A stretch of DNA of 58,351 nucleotides from Nocardioides iriomotensis (GCF_004168035.1 NZ_SDPU01000030.1:1-58351); one strand, 5' to 3'. Shown: positions 16,478 through 25,436, numbered from the stretch's first letter. Notes: a model not told the origin generated them from the letters alone. Program-made: numbers and translations.

Positions 16478-18433
16478 TCATGCCAACAGGTCGCGCACGA
16501 GGTCATGCAGAAGGTCGTAGCCGCGCTCCGTGAGGATCGACTCGGCGTGGAACTGGATGCCGCGGAAGTGCGGGCCGCGCACGACGTGCACGTCTCCGGT
16601 GTCCGGGTCGGTCTCGACGCTCACCCCGTCGGGCAGCGACGTGGCGCCGTCCACGCCGCCGACCCGCCCGACGAACGTGTTGTAGAAGCCGACCCGTTCG
16701 GCCCGGCCGTCGATCTCGACCGTGGACTGGGTGCCCTGGAAGACGATGTCCTTGAACGTCAACGGGATGCCCAGGTGGTGGCAGAGCGCCTGGTGGCCGA
16801 GGCACACCGCGAGGAACGGCCGGCCCTGCTCCATCAGCTCCGCGACGGCCGCGCGCAGGCGCACCATCTTGGGGTCGTCGTCGTCGCGCGGGTCGCCCGG
16901 CCCCGGACCCACCACGACCAGGTCGTAGCCGTCGAGCGCCCCGGCGGCGTACTCCTCGTGCCGGACCACGTCGCTGGACATGCCGAGCACGGACAGGACG
17001 TGCCGCAGCATGTTCACGAAGTCGTCCTCGCCGTCGAGGATGACCACCCGCTTGCCGCGCAGCCGCGGGTCCGGCGGGGCGCCCGCCTGGTCGGTCAGCC
17101 AGAACGTCGACAGCCTCCGGTTGCGCGCGTTGAGCGCGACCAGGACGTCCTCGTCGTTGACCAGCTGCGCGACGTCGGCGGACGGGGTCGGCGCGGCCGG
17201 GCGCAGCCCGAAGGCGCTGAGGATGCCGCCGGCCTTCGCGTGCGTCTCGGCGACCTCGTACGCCGGGTCGGAGTCACGCACCAGCGTCGCGCCGGCCGTC
17301 ACGGTGAGCCGGCCGTCGAGGTCGACGTCGGCGGTGCGGATCACGATCGGGCTGTCGACGACCGGGTAGCCCTCGGGGTCGCGCCCGAAGATCGCCAGCG
17401 CGGCGCCGTAGTAGCCGCGGCCACCGGGCTCGTACTGCTTGATCAGCCGGCAGGCGTTCTCGACGGGGCTGCCGGTCACGGTCGCGGCGTACATCGTGTC
17501 GCGGAGCACCTCGCGCACGTCGCGGCGGGTGCGGCCGGCCAGGAGGTACTCGGTGTGCACCAGGTGCGACATCGGCTTGAGGAACGGACCGAGCACCTGG
17601 CCGCCCTCGTGGCAGATGTCGCACATCATCTTGAGCTCCTCGTCGACCACCATGAAGAGCTCGTAGATCTCCTTCTCGTCCTTGAGGAACGACAGGAGGT
17701 TGCGCTTGAGGTCGGGCGTGGGCTCGCCGTCGGCCGCGGCGACCGGCGAGGTGGGCAGCCGGAACGTGCCGCTGATCGGGTTCATCCGGACGTCCCCGCC
17801 GTCGGGGCCGCCGTGCACGCTGACGTGCCGCTCGGGGCTGGCGCCGACGAGGTAGCGGTCGCCGGTGAAGAAGCAGAACGTCCAGTACGACCCGCGCTCG
17901 CGCTCCAGCAGCCGGCGGAACACCGTCAGCGCGACGTCGGCGCTCCAGTCGGCGAGCACCGCGCGGTAGTGCCGGCCGATCACGAGGTTGGCGCCCTCGC
18001 CGCAGCCGATCTCGTCGCCGATGATCGCGGCGACGATCTTGGCGTAGGCGTCGTCGTCGATCTCGAAGCCGCCGCGGTCGGTGAACTCGACGGGTACGTC
18101 GGGCAACATCGCGAGCGCGTCGGCGACCGTGCACTCGAACTCGTCCTCGACGTCCACCACGACCAGCGGCGTGCCGTCGTCGTGCGCCTCGAAGCGGCGC
18201 TCGGCGACCTGCCGGAACGGGACGGCCACGAGGCGGTCGCACCGGCGTCCCGGCGCCGGCACGCCCTGCTCGAGCGGGATGTCCGCGATGCTCTCGGCCA
18301 CCCAGCGGCGGCCGCCGACGAGGCCGACGGTGTCGCGGTCGCCCACGCGGGTGGAGCGGCGGATGATCGCCCACGCCTCGTGCCCCATGATCGCGTCGAG
18401 CGCGGCCCGGGCGGGGGTGGTGGCGTCGTCCAT
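16478..18433 (-). CDS. PhzE-type fused chorismate-utilising enzyme with glutamine amidotransferase domain
   Basis: 651 residues with a chorismate-binding domain (about 1-430) and a C-terminal GATase (about 455-650; Cys544 in AVCLGHQAL, then FHAESILTERG). The NPISGTFR motif, KMMCDICHEGGQ and MYAATVTGSPVENACRLI match phenazine PhzE (2-amino-2-deoxyisochorismate synthase) and related anthranilate-synthase-like enzymes better than TrpE or PabB. It heads an operon with pabA and pabB. Product could be ADIC or anthranilate; no phzD, phzF or phzG is in the window. TAGGCT ends 7 nt before the ATG, so the mRNA may be leaderless. Confidence 0.85.
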   Translation of the reverse strand: MDDATTPARAALDAIMGHEAWAIIRRSTRVGDRDTVGLVGGRRWVAESIADIPLEQGVPAPGRRCDRLVAVPFRQVAERRFEAHDDGTPLVVVDVEDEFECTVADALAMLPDVPVEFTDRGGFEIDDDAYAKIVAAIIGDEIGCGEGANLVIGRHYRAVLADWSADVALTVFRRLLERERGSYWTFCFFTGDRYLVGASPERHVSVHGGPDGGDVRMNPISGTFRLPTSPVAAADGEPTPDLKRNLLSFLKDEKEIYELFMVVDEELKMMCDICHEGGQVLGPFLKPMSHLVHTEYLLAGRTRRDVREVLRDTMYAATVTGSPVENACRLIKQYEPGGRGYYGAALAIFGRDPEGYPVVDSPIVIRTADVDLDGRLTVTAGATLVRDSDPAYEVAETHAKAGGILSAFGLRPAAPTPSADVAQLVNDEDVLVALNARNRRLSTFWLTDQAGAPPDPRLRGKRVVILDGEDDFVNMLRHVLSVLGMSSDVVRHEEYAAGALDGYDLVVVGPGPGDPRDDDDPKMVRLRAAVAELMEQGRPFLAVCLGHQALCHHLGIPLTFKDIVFQGTQSTVEIDGRAERVGFYNTFVGRVGGVDGATSLPDGVSVETDPDTGDVHVVRGPHFRGIQFHAESILTERGYDLLHDLVRDLLA

Positions 18434-18530
18434 GGCCGGAAGCCTACGGGTCCTCGGCCGCACCGACCCGGCCCGTATCACCGCGGAAACTCGCGGGCGC
18501 GGCGGGCGTCCGCGGCCTAGCGTCGTGGTC
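18434..18530. promoter_or_regulatory. Divergent leaderless-type promoters
   Basis: Two -10 hexamers face outward: TAGGCT (minus strand, 18446-18441) is 7 nt before the PhzE-like ATG, and TAGCGT (18518-18523) is 7 nt before the GTG at 18531. A CCGCG-GAAACT-CGCGG hairpin sits between them at 18481-18496. No ribosome-binding site can fit, so both transcripts are probably leaderless. Confidence 0.6.
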
Positions 18531-19112
18531 GTGACCGACGTGAGGAAGGAGCTGGCCCGCGACCTGGAGGAGCAGTTCGCGGTCGTCCGCACGCACGCGG
18601 ACTGGCCGGACCCGTGGCCGGACCGGCAGGTGCCGGACGAGGCGTACTCGCGGGTGACCGAGCCGGAGCGCTGGCTGATCGGTCGGGACCGGGGCGAGGC
18701 CTGGGCGCGGGCGCTGGTGACGGTCGGGCTGGCCGCGCGCAGCGACGAGGCGGAGGGGATCCGGCTGGTCCCGGGTGCACCCGGTGCCCTCACGATGTTG
18801 CTGGTCCCGCACCCGGCGGCGCTCGAGGTGCGCGCCGGCGACCCACCCGTGGCGGCGCTCGAGGTCGACTGCTACTGCGACGCCTGCGACTCCGGGTCGT
18901 CGGACTTCCTGCGCGAGATCGACGACGCCGTGTGGCACGTGATCGAGGGCGGCTTCGTCCGGATCGACCTCGGCGGCGCGGCGATCACCACTCACCGCGA
19001 CGGGTGGAGCAGCAGCGGGGTGCTGGGTCACGGCGAGACCGAGCGGCTGATCGCGGACGCCCGCGTCGGCCGCAGCCGCTATCCCGTCGTCAGCGGGACT
19101 GCGTGGTGGTGA
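18531..19112 (+). CDS. Conserved hypothetical protein (DUF6226-like)
   Basis: 193 residues, no signal peptide or membrane helix. A cysteine-containing segment CYCDACDSGSSDFLREIDDA at about residues 118-137 is the most distinctive part and recalls DUF6226 proteins of actinomycetes; that assignment is from memory of the motif. The N-terminal half is rich in charged residues and tryptophan. GTG chosen because TAGCGT precedes it by 7 nt. Its 3' end overlaps the end of the converging helD gene by 23 bp. Function unknown. Confidence 0.75.
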   Translation: MTDVRKELARDLEEQFAVVRTHADWPDPWPDRQVPDEAYSRVTEPERWLIGRDRGEAWARALVTVGLAARSDEAEGIRLVPGAPGALTMLLVPHPAALEVRAGDPPVAALEVDCYCDACDSGSSDFLREIDDAVWHVIEGGFVRIDLGGAAITTHRDGWSSSGVLGHGETERLIADARVGRSRYPVVSGTAWW

Positions 19113-21291
19113 CCGTCAGCATCCGCTGCGTGGCCCGGGTGTAGACGACGTACAGCGTGGCGCGGCCGGTCGCCGACTCGCGCTCGATCTCCTCGGGCTG
19201 CACGACGAGGATTCCGTCGAACTCCAGGCCCTTGGTGTCGAGACCGGTCAGCACCGCGATCCGTGCCTCGTGGCGCGCGTCGCCGCGGGTGTCGTCGGCG
19301 TGCTCGGTCCACGACTCCAGCCACCCGGCGACCTCGGCCCGGCGCTCGACCGGGACCACGACCGCGACCGTGCCCTCGACGGCGCCGGACAGCTCGGAGA
19401 GAGCCTTGCGCACGCCGTCGTGCAGGTCGTCGACGTCCCGCTCCTCCGGCCCGACGCCGGTCGACCGGACCGCCTGCGGCAGGTCGGCGTGGAGGCCCAC
19501 GCGCTCGGCGTACCGCGCGGCGAAGTCGTAGACCTCCTTGCTGTTGCGGTAGTTGGTCGACAGGTGGAACTCGTGGCGAGGCTTGTCGCCGAGCGCCTCC
19601 TCGCGGGCCCGGGCGGCGTGGGCGGGCACCGGCCAGGACGACTGCGCCGGGTCGCCGACGATGGTCCAGGTCGCCATCCGGCCGCGGCGGCCGACCATGC
19701 GCCACTGCATCGGGGTGAGGTCCTGCGCCTCGTCGACGAGCACGTGGGCGTAGCCGTCGTCCTCGGTGCGGGTGGTCGAGGCCGGTCCGCGGGAGAACTC
19801 ACGGTCGGTGATCGTGGTGAGCTCGGGCATGTTCTCGTCGACGAGGTGCGCGAGCGGGTCGTCCTCGTGGGGCTTCTCGGGGGCGTCGCCGAGCAGGTAG
19901 CGCAGCTCGTCGAGCAGCGCGACGTCCTCGACCGACCAGTCTCGGTCGTCGCGGCCGGTCCACGAGGCGGTGAGCAGCGCCCGGTCCTCCGGGGACAGCA
20001 CCCCCTCGCCGACCCGGCCGAGCAGCTCCTCGTCACGCAGCCAGCGCAGCACGTGGGTCGCGTCGAGCGCCGGCCACCAGGTCAGCGCGAACTCCACGAA
20101 CGCCCGGTCGCCCAGCATGGTGTCGACGAACTCGTCCTTGCCGCGCGCCCGGCCGCGCTCGCCGGTGACCTGGCGCCACAGCGCGTCGAGCAGGGTCGAG
20201 GCCACGCGCGGGAGCTGGCGGTTGCGCTTGCCCTGCGACAGCAGCTGGCGGCGCAGCTGGTTGAGGTCGCGGCCGCTCAGCGTGAGCCGGTCGTCGCGGT
20301 AGAACACGCTGAACTCGTGTGGAGCGCCCGGCACGGCCTGCCGCGACAGCCGTCGCATCAGCTCGGCCATCCGGGCGGCACCCTTCACGTCGGCCACGGC
20401 CGGGGCGTCGTGGCGGCCGGACCGCACGCCGTCGACGACCTCGCCCAGCGAGCGCAGTGCGACGGCGGTCTCACCCAGCGACGGCAGCACCCGCTCGATG
20501 TAGCGCATGAACACGCCCGACGGCCCGACGACGAGCACGCCGCCGGTCTCGTAGCGGCGACGGTCGGAGTAGAGGAGGTACGCCGCGCGGTGCAGCGCGA
20601 CGACGGTCTTGCCGGTGCCGGGACCGCCGCTGATCGTGACGACGCCCTTGCTGGGCGCGCGGATCGCCTTGTCCTGCTCGGCCTGGATCGTCGCGACGAT
20701 GGAGTGCATCGTGCGGTCGCGGGCGCGGGAGAGCTGGGCCATCAGGGCGCCCTCGCCGACGATCGGCAGGTCGCCGGCGCCGTCGGCCTCGGGGTCGAGC
20801 AGGTCGTCCTCGACGGCGGTGACGCGGGCACCGGCGCAGCGCAGCACGCGGCGTCGTACGACGCCCTGCGGGTCGGCGGCGGTGGCCTGGTAGAAGACAG
20901 CGGCCGCGGGCGCACGCCAGTCGATCAGGAGCGAGTCGCGGTTCTCGTCGCGCAGGCCGATGCGGCCGATGTAGCGCGGTCCGTCGGCGCGCACCTTGGT
21001 CTCGTCGAGGTCGAGCCGGCCGAAGACCAGGCCCTCGTGAGCGGCGTTCAGCGTGGCGATCCGCTTGGCCGCCTGGAACACCATCGCGTCGCGCTCGACG
21101 AGGCCACCGTCGTGGCCGAGCGTGCCGCGACCGTGGCCCTCGCGGGCCAGGGCCTCGGCGTTCCTCGTCGACGTCTCCAGCTGGCGGTAGACGCGGTCGA
21201 CGAACGCCTGCTCGTGGGCGATCTCGCGCTCCGCCTCGTCGACGTCGCCGTCGACGGGAGGAGCGATCTGGTCGACAGACCCGTGGTTCAC
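19090..21291 (-). CDS. helD: HelD-type UvrD-like ATPase (RNA polymerase recycling factor)
   Basis: 733-residue superfamily 1 helicase-like motor. The N-terminal 70 or so residues form a charged helical arm (EREIAHEQAFVDRVYRQLE), as in HelD proteins that pry stalled RNA polymerase off DNA. ATPase motifs are GGPGTGKTVV, VLVDEAQDLTPMQW, TNYRNSKEVYDFA, LTGLDTKGLEFDGILVV and VVYTRATQRML. The start is the GTG with AGGGGA upstream; the open frame extends 20 codons further. TAGACT at 21364-21359 is a candidate -10. Actinobacterial HelD can also confer tolerance to rifamycins. It is a single-gene unit. Confidence 0.9.
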   Translation of the reverse strand: MNHGSVDQIAPPVDGDVDEAEREIAHEQAFVDRVYRQLETSTRNAEALAREGHGRGTLGHDGGLVERDAMVFQAAKRIATLNAAHEGLVFGRLDLDETKVRADGPRYIGRIGLRDENRDSLLIDWRAPAAAVFYQATAADPQGVVRRRVLRCAGARVTAVEDDLLDPEADGAGDLPIVGEGALMAQLSRARDRTMHSIVATIQAEQDKAIRAPSKGVVTISGGPGTGKTVVALHRAAYLLYSDRRRYETGGVLVVGPSGVFMRYIERVLPSLGETAVALRSLGEVVDGVRSGRHDAPAVADVKGAARMAELMRRLSRQAVPGAPHEFSVFYRDDRLTLSGRDLNQLRRQLLSQGKRNRQLPRVASTLLDALWRQVTGERGRARGKDEFVDTMLGDRAFVEFALTWWPALDATHVLRWLRDEELLGRVGEGVLSPEDRALLTASWTGRDDRDWSVEDVALLDELRYLLGDAPEKPHEDDPLAHLVDENMPELTTITDREFSRGPASTTRTEDDGYAHVLVDEAQDLTPMQWRMVGRRGRMATWTIVGDPAQSSWPVPAHAARAREEALGDKPRHEFHLSTNYRNSKEVYDFAARYAERVGLHADLPQAVRSTGVGPEERDVDDLHDGVRKALSELSGAVEGTVAVVVPVERRAEVAGWLESWTEHADDTRGDARHEARIAVLTGLDTKGLEFDGILVVQPEEIERESATGRATLYVVYTRATQRMLTVTTTQSR

Positions 21292-21414
21292 GCTTCCCCT
21301 GGTTGTGCTCGTGTGTGCCTCGATACCCGAACGTCGTGCGGATTCGGGCAAGAGCGAGAGTCTACCCGCGGCCCCGGCGATGATTCGCGGGGTTTCCAGG
21401 GATTCGTCCGTGAG
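21292..21414. promoter_or_regulatory. helD upstream region
   Basis: Short spacer that must contain the helD promoter; TAGACT (minus strand) is the best -10 candidate, with no clear -35. The stretch 21380-21412 contains TGATTCGCGG and GATTCGTCCG, strings that recur in the palindromic elements inside the carboxylase operon genes. Confidence 0.4.
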
Positions 21415-21873
21415 TCAACGACCCGTGCGGGTCGACGCCCGGGCGGCCTCGTAGCGTGCGATGAGCTCCGCGGGCGGTACCCGGCGGACGACCTCGCCGA
21501 TCACGTCGAGCGGCACCTGCTCGAGCCGGGTGAACCGCACGCAGGACTTGCCCATGTCGAGCCTCAGCCCGCGCTCGGCGTACTGCGCGCGGAACCAGGC
21601 CTCGAGCTCCGCGTCGCCGTACACCGACATCAGGTAGAGCGCCATGTGGCGCTTCTGGGAGGCGAGGCCGGCGAGCGCCAGCGGCTGGCCGTTGTAGGTG
21701 TCGGGGTAGACGTCGAGTGGGATGCCCCAGCCGATCATCCCGTAGCCCATCGACTCCTCGTAGCCCTCGGGCAGGTGCTCGTTGACGACGTCGCGGATCG
21801 TGCTGATCGCCTCGCGACGGTTGTCCGGCAGCTCGTCGAGGTACTCCTCGACCAGGGACGCGTCCGACCTCAT
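21415..21873 (-). CDS. DUF1801-family protein
   Basis: 152 residues of the YdhG/YjbR-like small alpha/beta fold. Typical strings are LVEEYLDELPDNRREAISTI, YEESMGYGMIGWGIPL and ASQKRHMALYLMSVYG, and a C-terminal GKSCVRFTRLEQVPLDVIGE. No enzymatic activity is established for this family. The ATG is chosen because GATACT lies exactly 7 nt upstream, consistent with a leaderless start; the longer open frame lacks conserved sequence. Divergent from the small membrane protein gene. Confidence 0.85.
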   Translation of the reverse strand: MRSDASLVEEYLDELPDNRREAISTIRDVVNEHLPEGYEESMGYGMIGWGIPLDVYPDTYNGQPLALAGLASQKRHMALYLMSVYGDAELEAWFRAQYAERGLRLDMGKSCVRFTRLEQVPLDVIGEVVRRVPPAELIARYEAARASTRTGR

Positions 21874-21955
21874 GCGCGTCAGTATCGCGCCCGGGACCGA
21901 CTGCTGGGATAGCCTTCCCGCACCATCCGGTGATCGGTCGCGAAGGGGGCGGGCC
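21874..21955. promoter_or_regulatory. Divergent promoters for DUF1801 and SPFH operons
   Basis: GATACT on the minus strand (21886-21881) sits 7 nt from the DUF1801 ATG. TAGCCT (21910-21915) on the plus strand is a candidate -10 for the small membrane protein gene, which also has a GAAGGGGG ribosome site. Confidence 0.5.
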
Positions 21956-22216
21956 ATGACGCCGATCTTTCTCGTGCTGCTGCTCGTGGTCGCCGCCGTC
22001 GCCGGTGTCGCGGGCTACGCGCTCGGCCGGGGTGCGGCCGGGCAGGCGACGGTCGACGCCGAGGCGGTCGAGGCGGTACGCCGCGAGGTGCTCGGACTGC
22101 GCGCGCTCGTCGGCCGGATCAAGGACACCGCCTGGGACCACCGCGAGCTCGACAGCACGCTCGCCACGATCATCGTCGACGAGATCCGCACCTACGAACG
22201 AAAAGAGCTCGAGTGA
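21956..22216 (+). CDS. Small single-span membrane protein
   Basis: 86 residues. A single hydrophobic helix (about 4-26, ending in GYALGRGAAG) is followed by a charged, probably coiled-coil segment (DAEAVEAVRREVLGLRALV) and an acidic/basic tail. It overlaps the next gene, an SPFH-domain protein, by 4 bases, so the two probably form a membrane complex. I do not recognise a named family. ATG preceded by a strong G-rich ribosome site. Confidence 0.8.
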   Translation: MTPIFLVLLLVVAAVAGVAGYALGRGAAGQATVDAEAVEAVRREVLGLRALVGRIKDTAWDHRELDSTLATIIVDEIRTYERKELE

Positions 22217-23181
22217 GCGTCAACCTGCCCAAGGTGAGGTCCGGCGCGAAGAGCGCGGCCCGGGTGGTCGTCACCGGAATCGGCGTCATCGTGGCAGCCC
22301 TGATCGTGCTGCTGTTCGTGCGGCCGTCGACGGCGTCGACCGGGCCGGACCAGGTCGCGCTGCACTACAAGGGCGGCGCCTTCTCCAGCAAGCGGTTCTC
22401 CGACTGCATCGCGCCCTCCAACCGCGTCTTCGACGGTCCGGGCGACTCGCACTTCGCGTACCCGTCGTCGCAGACCAACTTCGTCTTCGACGCCGACCCC
22501 GGCAGCGACGGCCGGCAGATCACGTTCGTCACCCGCGACGGCATCGAGATGGCGGTCGAGGGCGTCACCAACTTCCTGCTCAACACCGCTTGCGAGCCGA
22601 TCAGGATCGGTGAGTCGCGGTACACCGGCGGCACACTGCAGCGCTTCCACGAGCTGATCGGCAACCGCTACCAGGCGTACATGACCGAGGACGGGCAGCG
22701 CTCGGACGGCTGGCGGCAGATGCTCAACGTCTACATCGCGCGTCCGCTCGACACCGCGATCGACCGGGCCGGCCAGAACTACACCTACACCGAGCTCTAC
22801 ACCGACCCGACCAAGAAGGCCGACTGGGAGCAGGACGTGCTCGACCAGCTGCCCACGCTCGTCAACCGGCAGACCGACGGCGACACGGAGTTCTTCCTCA
22901 ACTTCGCGATCACGCTGCAGAAGCCGGAGCCGCCGCAGGCGATCAAGGACGCCCTGGTCAAGCAGCAGGAGGCGGTGGCGAAGGCGAAGGCCGCCGAGGC
23001 CGAGGCGTCCGCCCGCGAGGCCGCTGCCGAGGCGCAGATCGCCGTGGAGCGCGCCGAGGCCGCGAAGATCAACGAGCGGATCAAGGTGCTCGGCCGCGAG
23101 GGCTACCTCAAGCAGTACTCCATCGACCACGGCCTGAACCCGTACCAGCCGTCGACCAACGGGATCATCACCGGCAACTGA
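22213..23181 (+). CDS. SPFH/band-7 domain membrane protein
   Basis: 322 residues with one N-terminal membrane helix (about 17-38), then a band-7-like beta/alpha domain (about 45-225, FVTRDGIEMAVEGVTNFLL). A long Ala/Glu/Lys coiled coil follows at about 250-300 (VKQQEAVAKAKAAEAEASAR), typical of flotillin/prohibitin-like proteins that build ring scaffolds. The C-terminus is a short proline/asparagine-rich tail. Co-transcribed with the small membrane protein. Likely role: membrane organisation; partner unknown. Confidence 0.85.
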   Translation: MSVNLPKVRSGAKSAARVVVTGIGVIVAALIVLLFVRPSTASTGPDQVALHYKGGAFSSKRFSDCIAPSNRVFDGPGDSHFAYPSSQTNFVFDADPGSDGRQITFVTRDGIEMAVEGVTNFLLNTACEPIRIGESRYTGGTLQRFHELIGNRYQAYMTEDGQRSDGWRQMLNVYIARPLDTAIDRAGQNYTYTELYTDPTKKADWEQDVLDQLPTLVNRQTDGDTEFFLNFAITLQKPEPPQAIKDALVKQQEAVAKAKAAEAEASAREAAAEAQIAVERAEAAKINERIKVLGREGYLKQYSIDHGLNPYQPSTNGIITGN

Positions 23182-23323
23182 CGCCCGGTCCGACCCGGCT
23201 GACGGGACTGCTTGTTGCCAGTCGGGACGATCCGCGAAATTTCGGCCCGCTTGGTCCGGTTTTCCCGTTACGTTCCCCACGCCGCGCAGACACTCTGCGC
23301 CTGGACACAAGGGGGAAACCTTC
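23182..23323. promoter_or_regulatory. Upstream region of the secreted Ig-like protein gene
   Basis: 142-bp spacer with more A/T than its surroundings, including a perfect CGAAATTTCG palindrome at about 23235-23244 and a TTACGTT string that could be a -10. AAGGGGGAAA lies before the ATG of the next gene. No RNA gene seen. Confidence 0.4.
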
Positions 23324-24604
23324 ATGACGCGTGCTCGCACGCTGGTGGGACGCACCACCGCCCTGCTCCTGATCACCTCGGGAGCCGTCATGGTCGGCAG
23401 CACCACGGCCCACGCCGCCGACGGCACCATCACCGGCACCATCACGGCTGCGAACCGGCCCATCACGTACGGCTACGCGGACCTGTACAAGTGGGACGCG
23501 GTCGGCAAGCGCTTTGCGTACGTCACGTATGACTTCATCTCGGCGGCGTCGCCCGACAAGACGTTCAGCTTCACCGTCGCCCCGGGCAAGTACGCCGTCG
23601 AGGTCTACGGCTCACGCCTACCGGACAACTCTGTCGGGGACGCCTGGGCGCTCCCGGAGACCCTCAGCCACGCCGGCGTCATCGAGGTGACGGACGGCGG
23701 CACGGTCCGGGCCGACGTGTCCTACCCGACCATGTACACCGTCAGCGGGACGGTGTCGGGAGCGCGCGCCGGCGAGAGCGAGGCGAGGCTGCTGCGCTGG
23801 GAGCCGAGCCACAACAGCTTCGAGTACTTCGAGTGGGACGACACGCGCTACAACGGGAGCTACTCGTTCGATCACGTCCCGGCGGGCACCTACACGATGG
23901 AGTTCGAGCGCCCCGACGGCACGGCCATGGGCGAGGAGAAGTGGCTGGGCGGCAACGCGGCCATGCCCACCGCGCCCAGCGGGTCCGGGGTGTTTTCCGT
24001 CGGTAGCAGCGACCTCGTGAAGAACTTCAACTTCGACGGCCCGGCGCCGGCACCCGTGGCCACGACCGCGCCGGCCATCCCGGCGACGGCCGCGGTCGGC
24101 GTGCCGATCACCGCCACGCCGGGTGCCTGGACCGAGACGCCCAGCCTGGCCTTCCAGTGGCTGCGCAACGGCGTCGCCATCCCGGGCGCCACGAGTACGA
24201 CGTACGTCCCGACCGTGGCCGACGCCGGAGGCACGCTGGCCTTCACGGTGGCGGCCACCCAGGCCTACACGGCCACCGGCAACGCTCGCACCGGTGACGC
24301 CGCGGTCGCCAAGCTGGTCTCGGCCGTGACTGCCAAGGCCAAGAAGAAGGTCGAGCTGGGCAAGAAGGCCAAGCTCAAGGTCGGCGTCTCGGTCCCCGGC
24401 GTGGCCTCGCCGACGGGCATGGTGAAGGTGTTCGAGGGCAAGGACAAGGTCGCCAAGGGCGTGCTCGACACCACGGACGGCGGCAAGCTGACCATCAAGG
24501 TGAAGAACCTCGAGCTCGGCAAGCACAAGCTCAAGGTCGAGTACCTCGGCAACACCGTGACCAACGGCGCGACGGACAAGGTGAAGGTCAAGGTCGTCCG
24601 CTGA
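23324..24604 (+). CDS. Secreted multi-domain Ig-like protein
   Basis: 426 residues, exported by Sec: basic start, hydrophobic core (TTALLLITSGAVMVGS) and signal-peptidase site after AHA near residue 32. Two related beta-sandwich units resembling carboxypeptidase regulatory domains follow (about 33-115 and 124-225; both contain GTIT/GTVS strands and a SFxxxPAGxY-type hairpin). Then come an Ig-like domain (about 245-330, AFQWLRNGVAIPGAT) and a strikingly lysine-rich Ig-like C-terminus (AKAKKKVELGKKAKLKVGVS). No anchor is seen, so it is released or binds the wall electrostatically. Function unknown. Confidence 0.85.
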   Translation: MTRARTLVGRTTALLLITSGAVMVGSTTAHAADGTITGTITAANRPITYGYADLYKWDAVGKRFAYVTYDFISAASPDKTFSFTVAPGKYAVEVYGSRLPDNSVGDAWALPETLSHAGVIEVTDGGTVRADVSYPTMYTVSGTVSGARAGESEARLLRWEPSHNSFEYFEWDDTRYNGSYSFDHVPAGTYTMEFERPDGTAMGEEKWLGGNAAMPTAPSGSGVFSVGSSDLVKNFNFDGPAPAPVATTAPAIPATAAVGVPITATPGAWTETPSLAFQWLRNGVAIPGATSTTYVPTVADAGGTLAFTVAATQAYTATGNARTGDAAVAKLVSAVTAKAKKKVELGKKAKLKVGVSVPGVASPTGMVKVFEGKDKVAKGVLDTTDGGKLTIKVKNLELGKHKLKVEYLGNTVTNGATDKVKVKVVR

Positions 24605-24614
24605 CCTGAGCACA

Positions 24615-24678
24615 GATACCGATATCGGTAGTCCGGCAGCGACCCAGGGGTCACGCTCGGGCTACCGATGTCGGTGTC
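24615..24678. terminator. Bidirectional terminator between converging genes
   Basis: GATACCGATATCGGTAG pairs with CTACCGATGTCGGTGTC across a 30-nt loop, with two wobble pairs. The left arm contains its own 12-bp palindrome ACCGATATCGGT. It lies between the secreted-protein gene and the reverse acyl-CoA operon. Confidence 0.7.
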
Positions 24679-24686
24679 GGGGGCGG

Positions 24687-25436
24687 TTACTTCTTGGCGC
24701 GGTTGAGGAACGCCAGCATCGCCTGCTTGGCCTCGTCCGACCCGAACAGCCGGGCGGACAGCGCGGCCAGGTCGGCGCCCTGCTCGTCGATGCGCTGCAC
24801 GAGATGCCGGCCGACGAGCTGCTTGGTCTCGCGGAGGCCCTGCGGGTTGCCCTTCGCGAGCGATGCGCACACCTCGGCGACACGGGCGTCGAGACCGTCC
24901 TCGGGCACCGCCTCGGTGACCAGGCCGGTCGCCGCGGCCGCCGTACCGTCGAAGACCTCGCCGCCCAGGAACGTCAGCGCCACCGAGCGGTCGGTCATCC
25001 GTGGCACGACGGTGAGCGAGATCGCGGCGGGGGTGAGGCCGAGGCGCACCTCGGTGAAGGCGTACGTCGCGTCGGCGGCGCTGATCGCGATGTCGGAGGC
25101 GGCGACGATCCCGATGCCGCCCGCGCGGACGTTGCCGTGCACGCGGGTCACGACCGGCTTGGCCAGCGTGACGATGCGGCGCTGGAGGTCGACCAGCACA
25201 CCGGCCGCCTTCTCCATGCCCTCGCCGGCGGCCTCGGACAGGTCGGCGCCGGAGCAGAACGTGCGGCCCTCGGCCCGGACCAGCACCACCTTGACGTCCG
25301 GGTCGTCCTCGGCGCGGCCGAGCCCGTCGTACAGCTCGCCGACGAGCTGCCGGGACAGCGCGTTGCGGTTGTGCGGCGAGTCAAGTGTCAGCGTCGCCAC
25401 GCCGTCGGCGGCGGCGTAGTGGACCAGCTCCGTCAC
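24687..25436 (-). CDS. Enoyl-CoA hydratase/isomerase family (methylglutaconyl-/isohexenylglutaconyl-CoA hydratase type)
   Basis: Crotonase-fold enzyme of 249 residues and last gene of the reverse operon. The oxyanion-hole strings are CSGADLSEA and RAGGIGIVAASDIAI. The segment FTEVRLGLTPAAIS resembles LiuC/AtuE-type hydratases that act after a biotin carboxylase in leucine or acyclic-terpene catabolism, and here the carboxylase subunits are in the same operon. GTG start, 15 bp after the acyl-CoA dehydrogenase stop. Confidence 0.85.
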   Translation of the reverse strand: MTELVHYAAADGVATLTLDSPHNRNALSRQLVGELYDGLGRAEDDPDVKVVLVRAEGRTFCSGADLSEAAGEGMEKAAGVLVDLQRRIVTLAKPVVTRVHGNVRAGGIGIVAASDIAISAADATYAFTEVRLGLTPAAISLTVVPRMTDRSVALTFLGGEVFDGTAAAATGLVTEAVPEDGLDARVAEVCASLAKGNPQGLRETKQLVGRHLVQRIDEQGADLAALSARLFGSDEAKQAMLAFLNRAKK

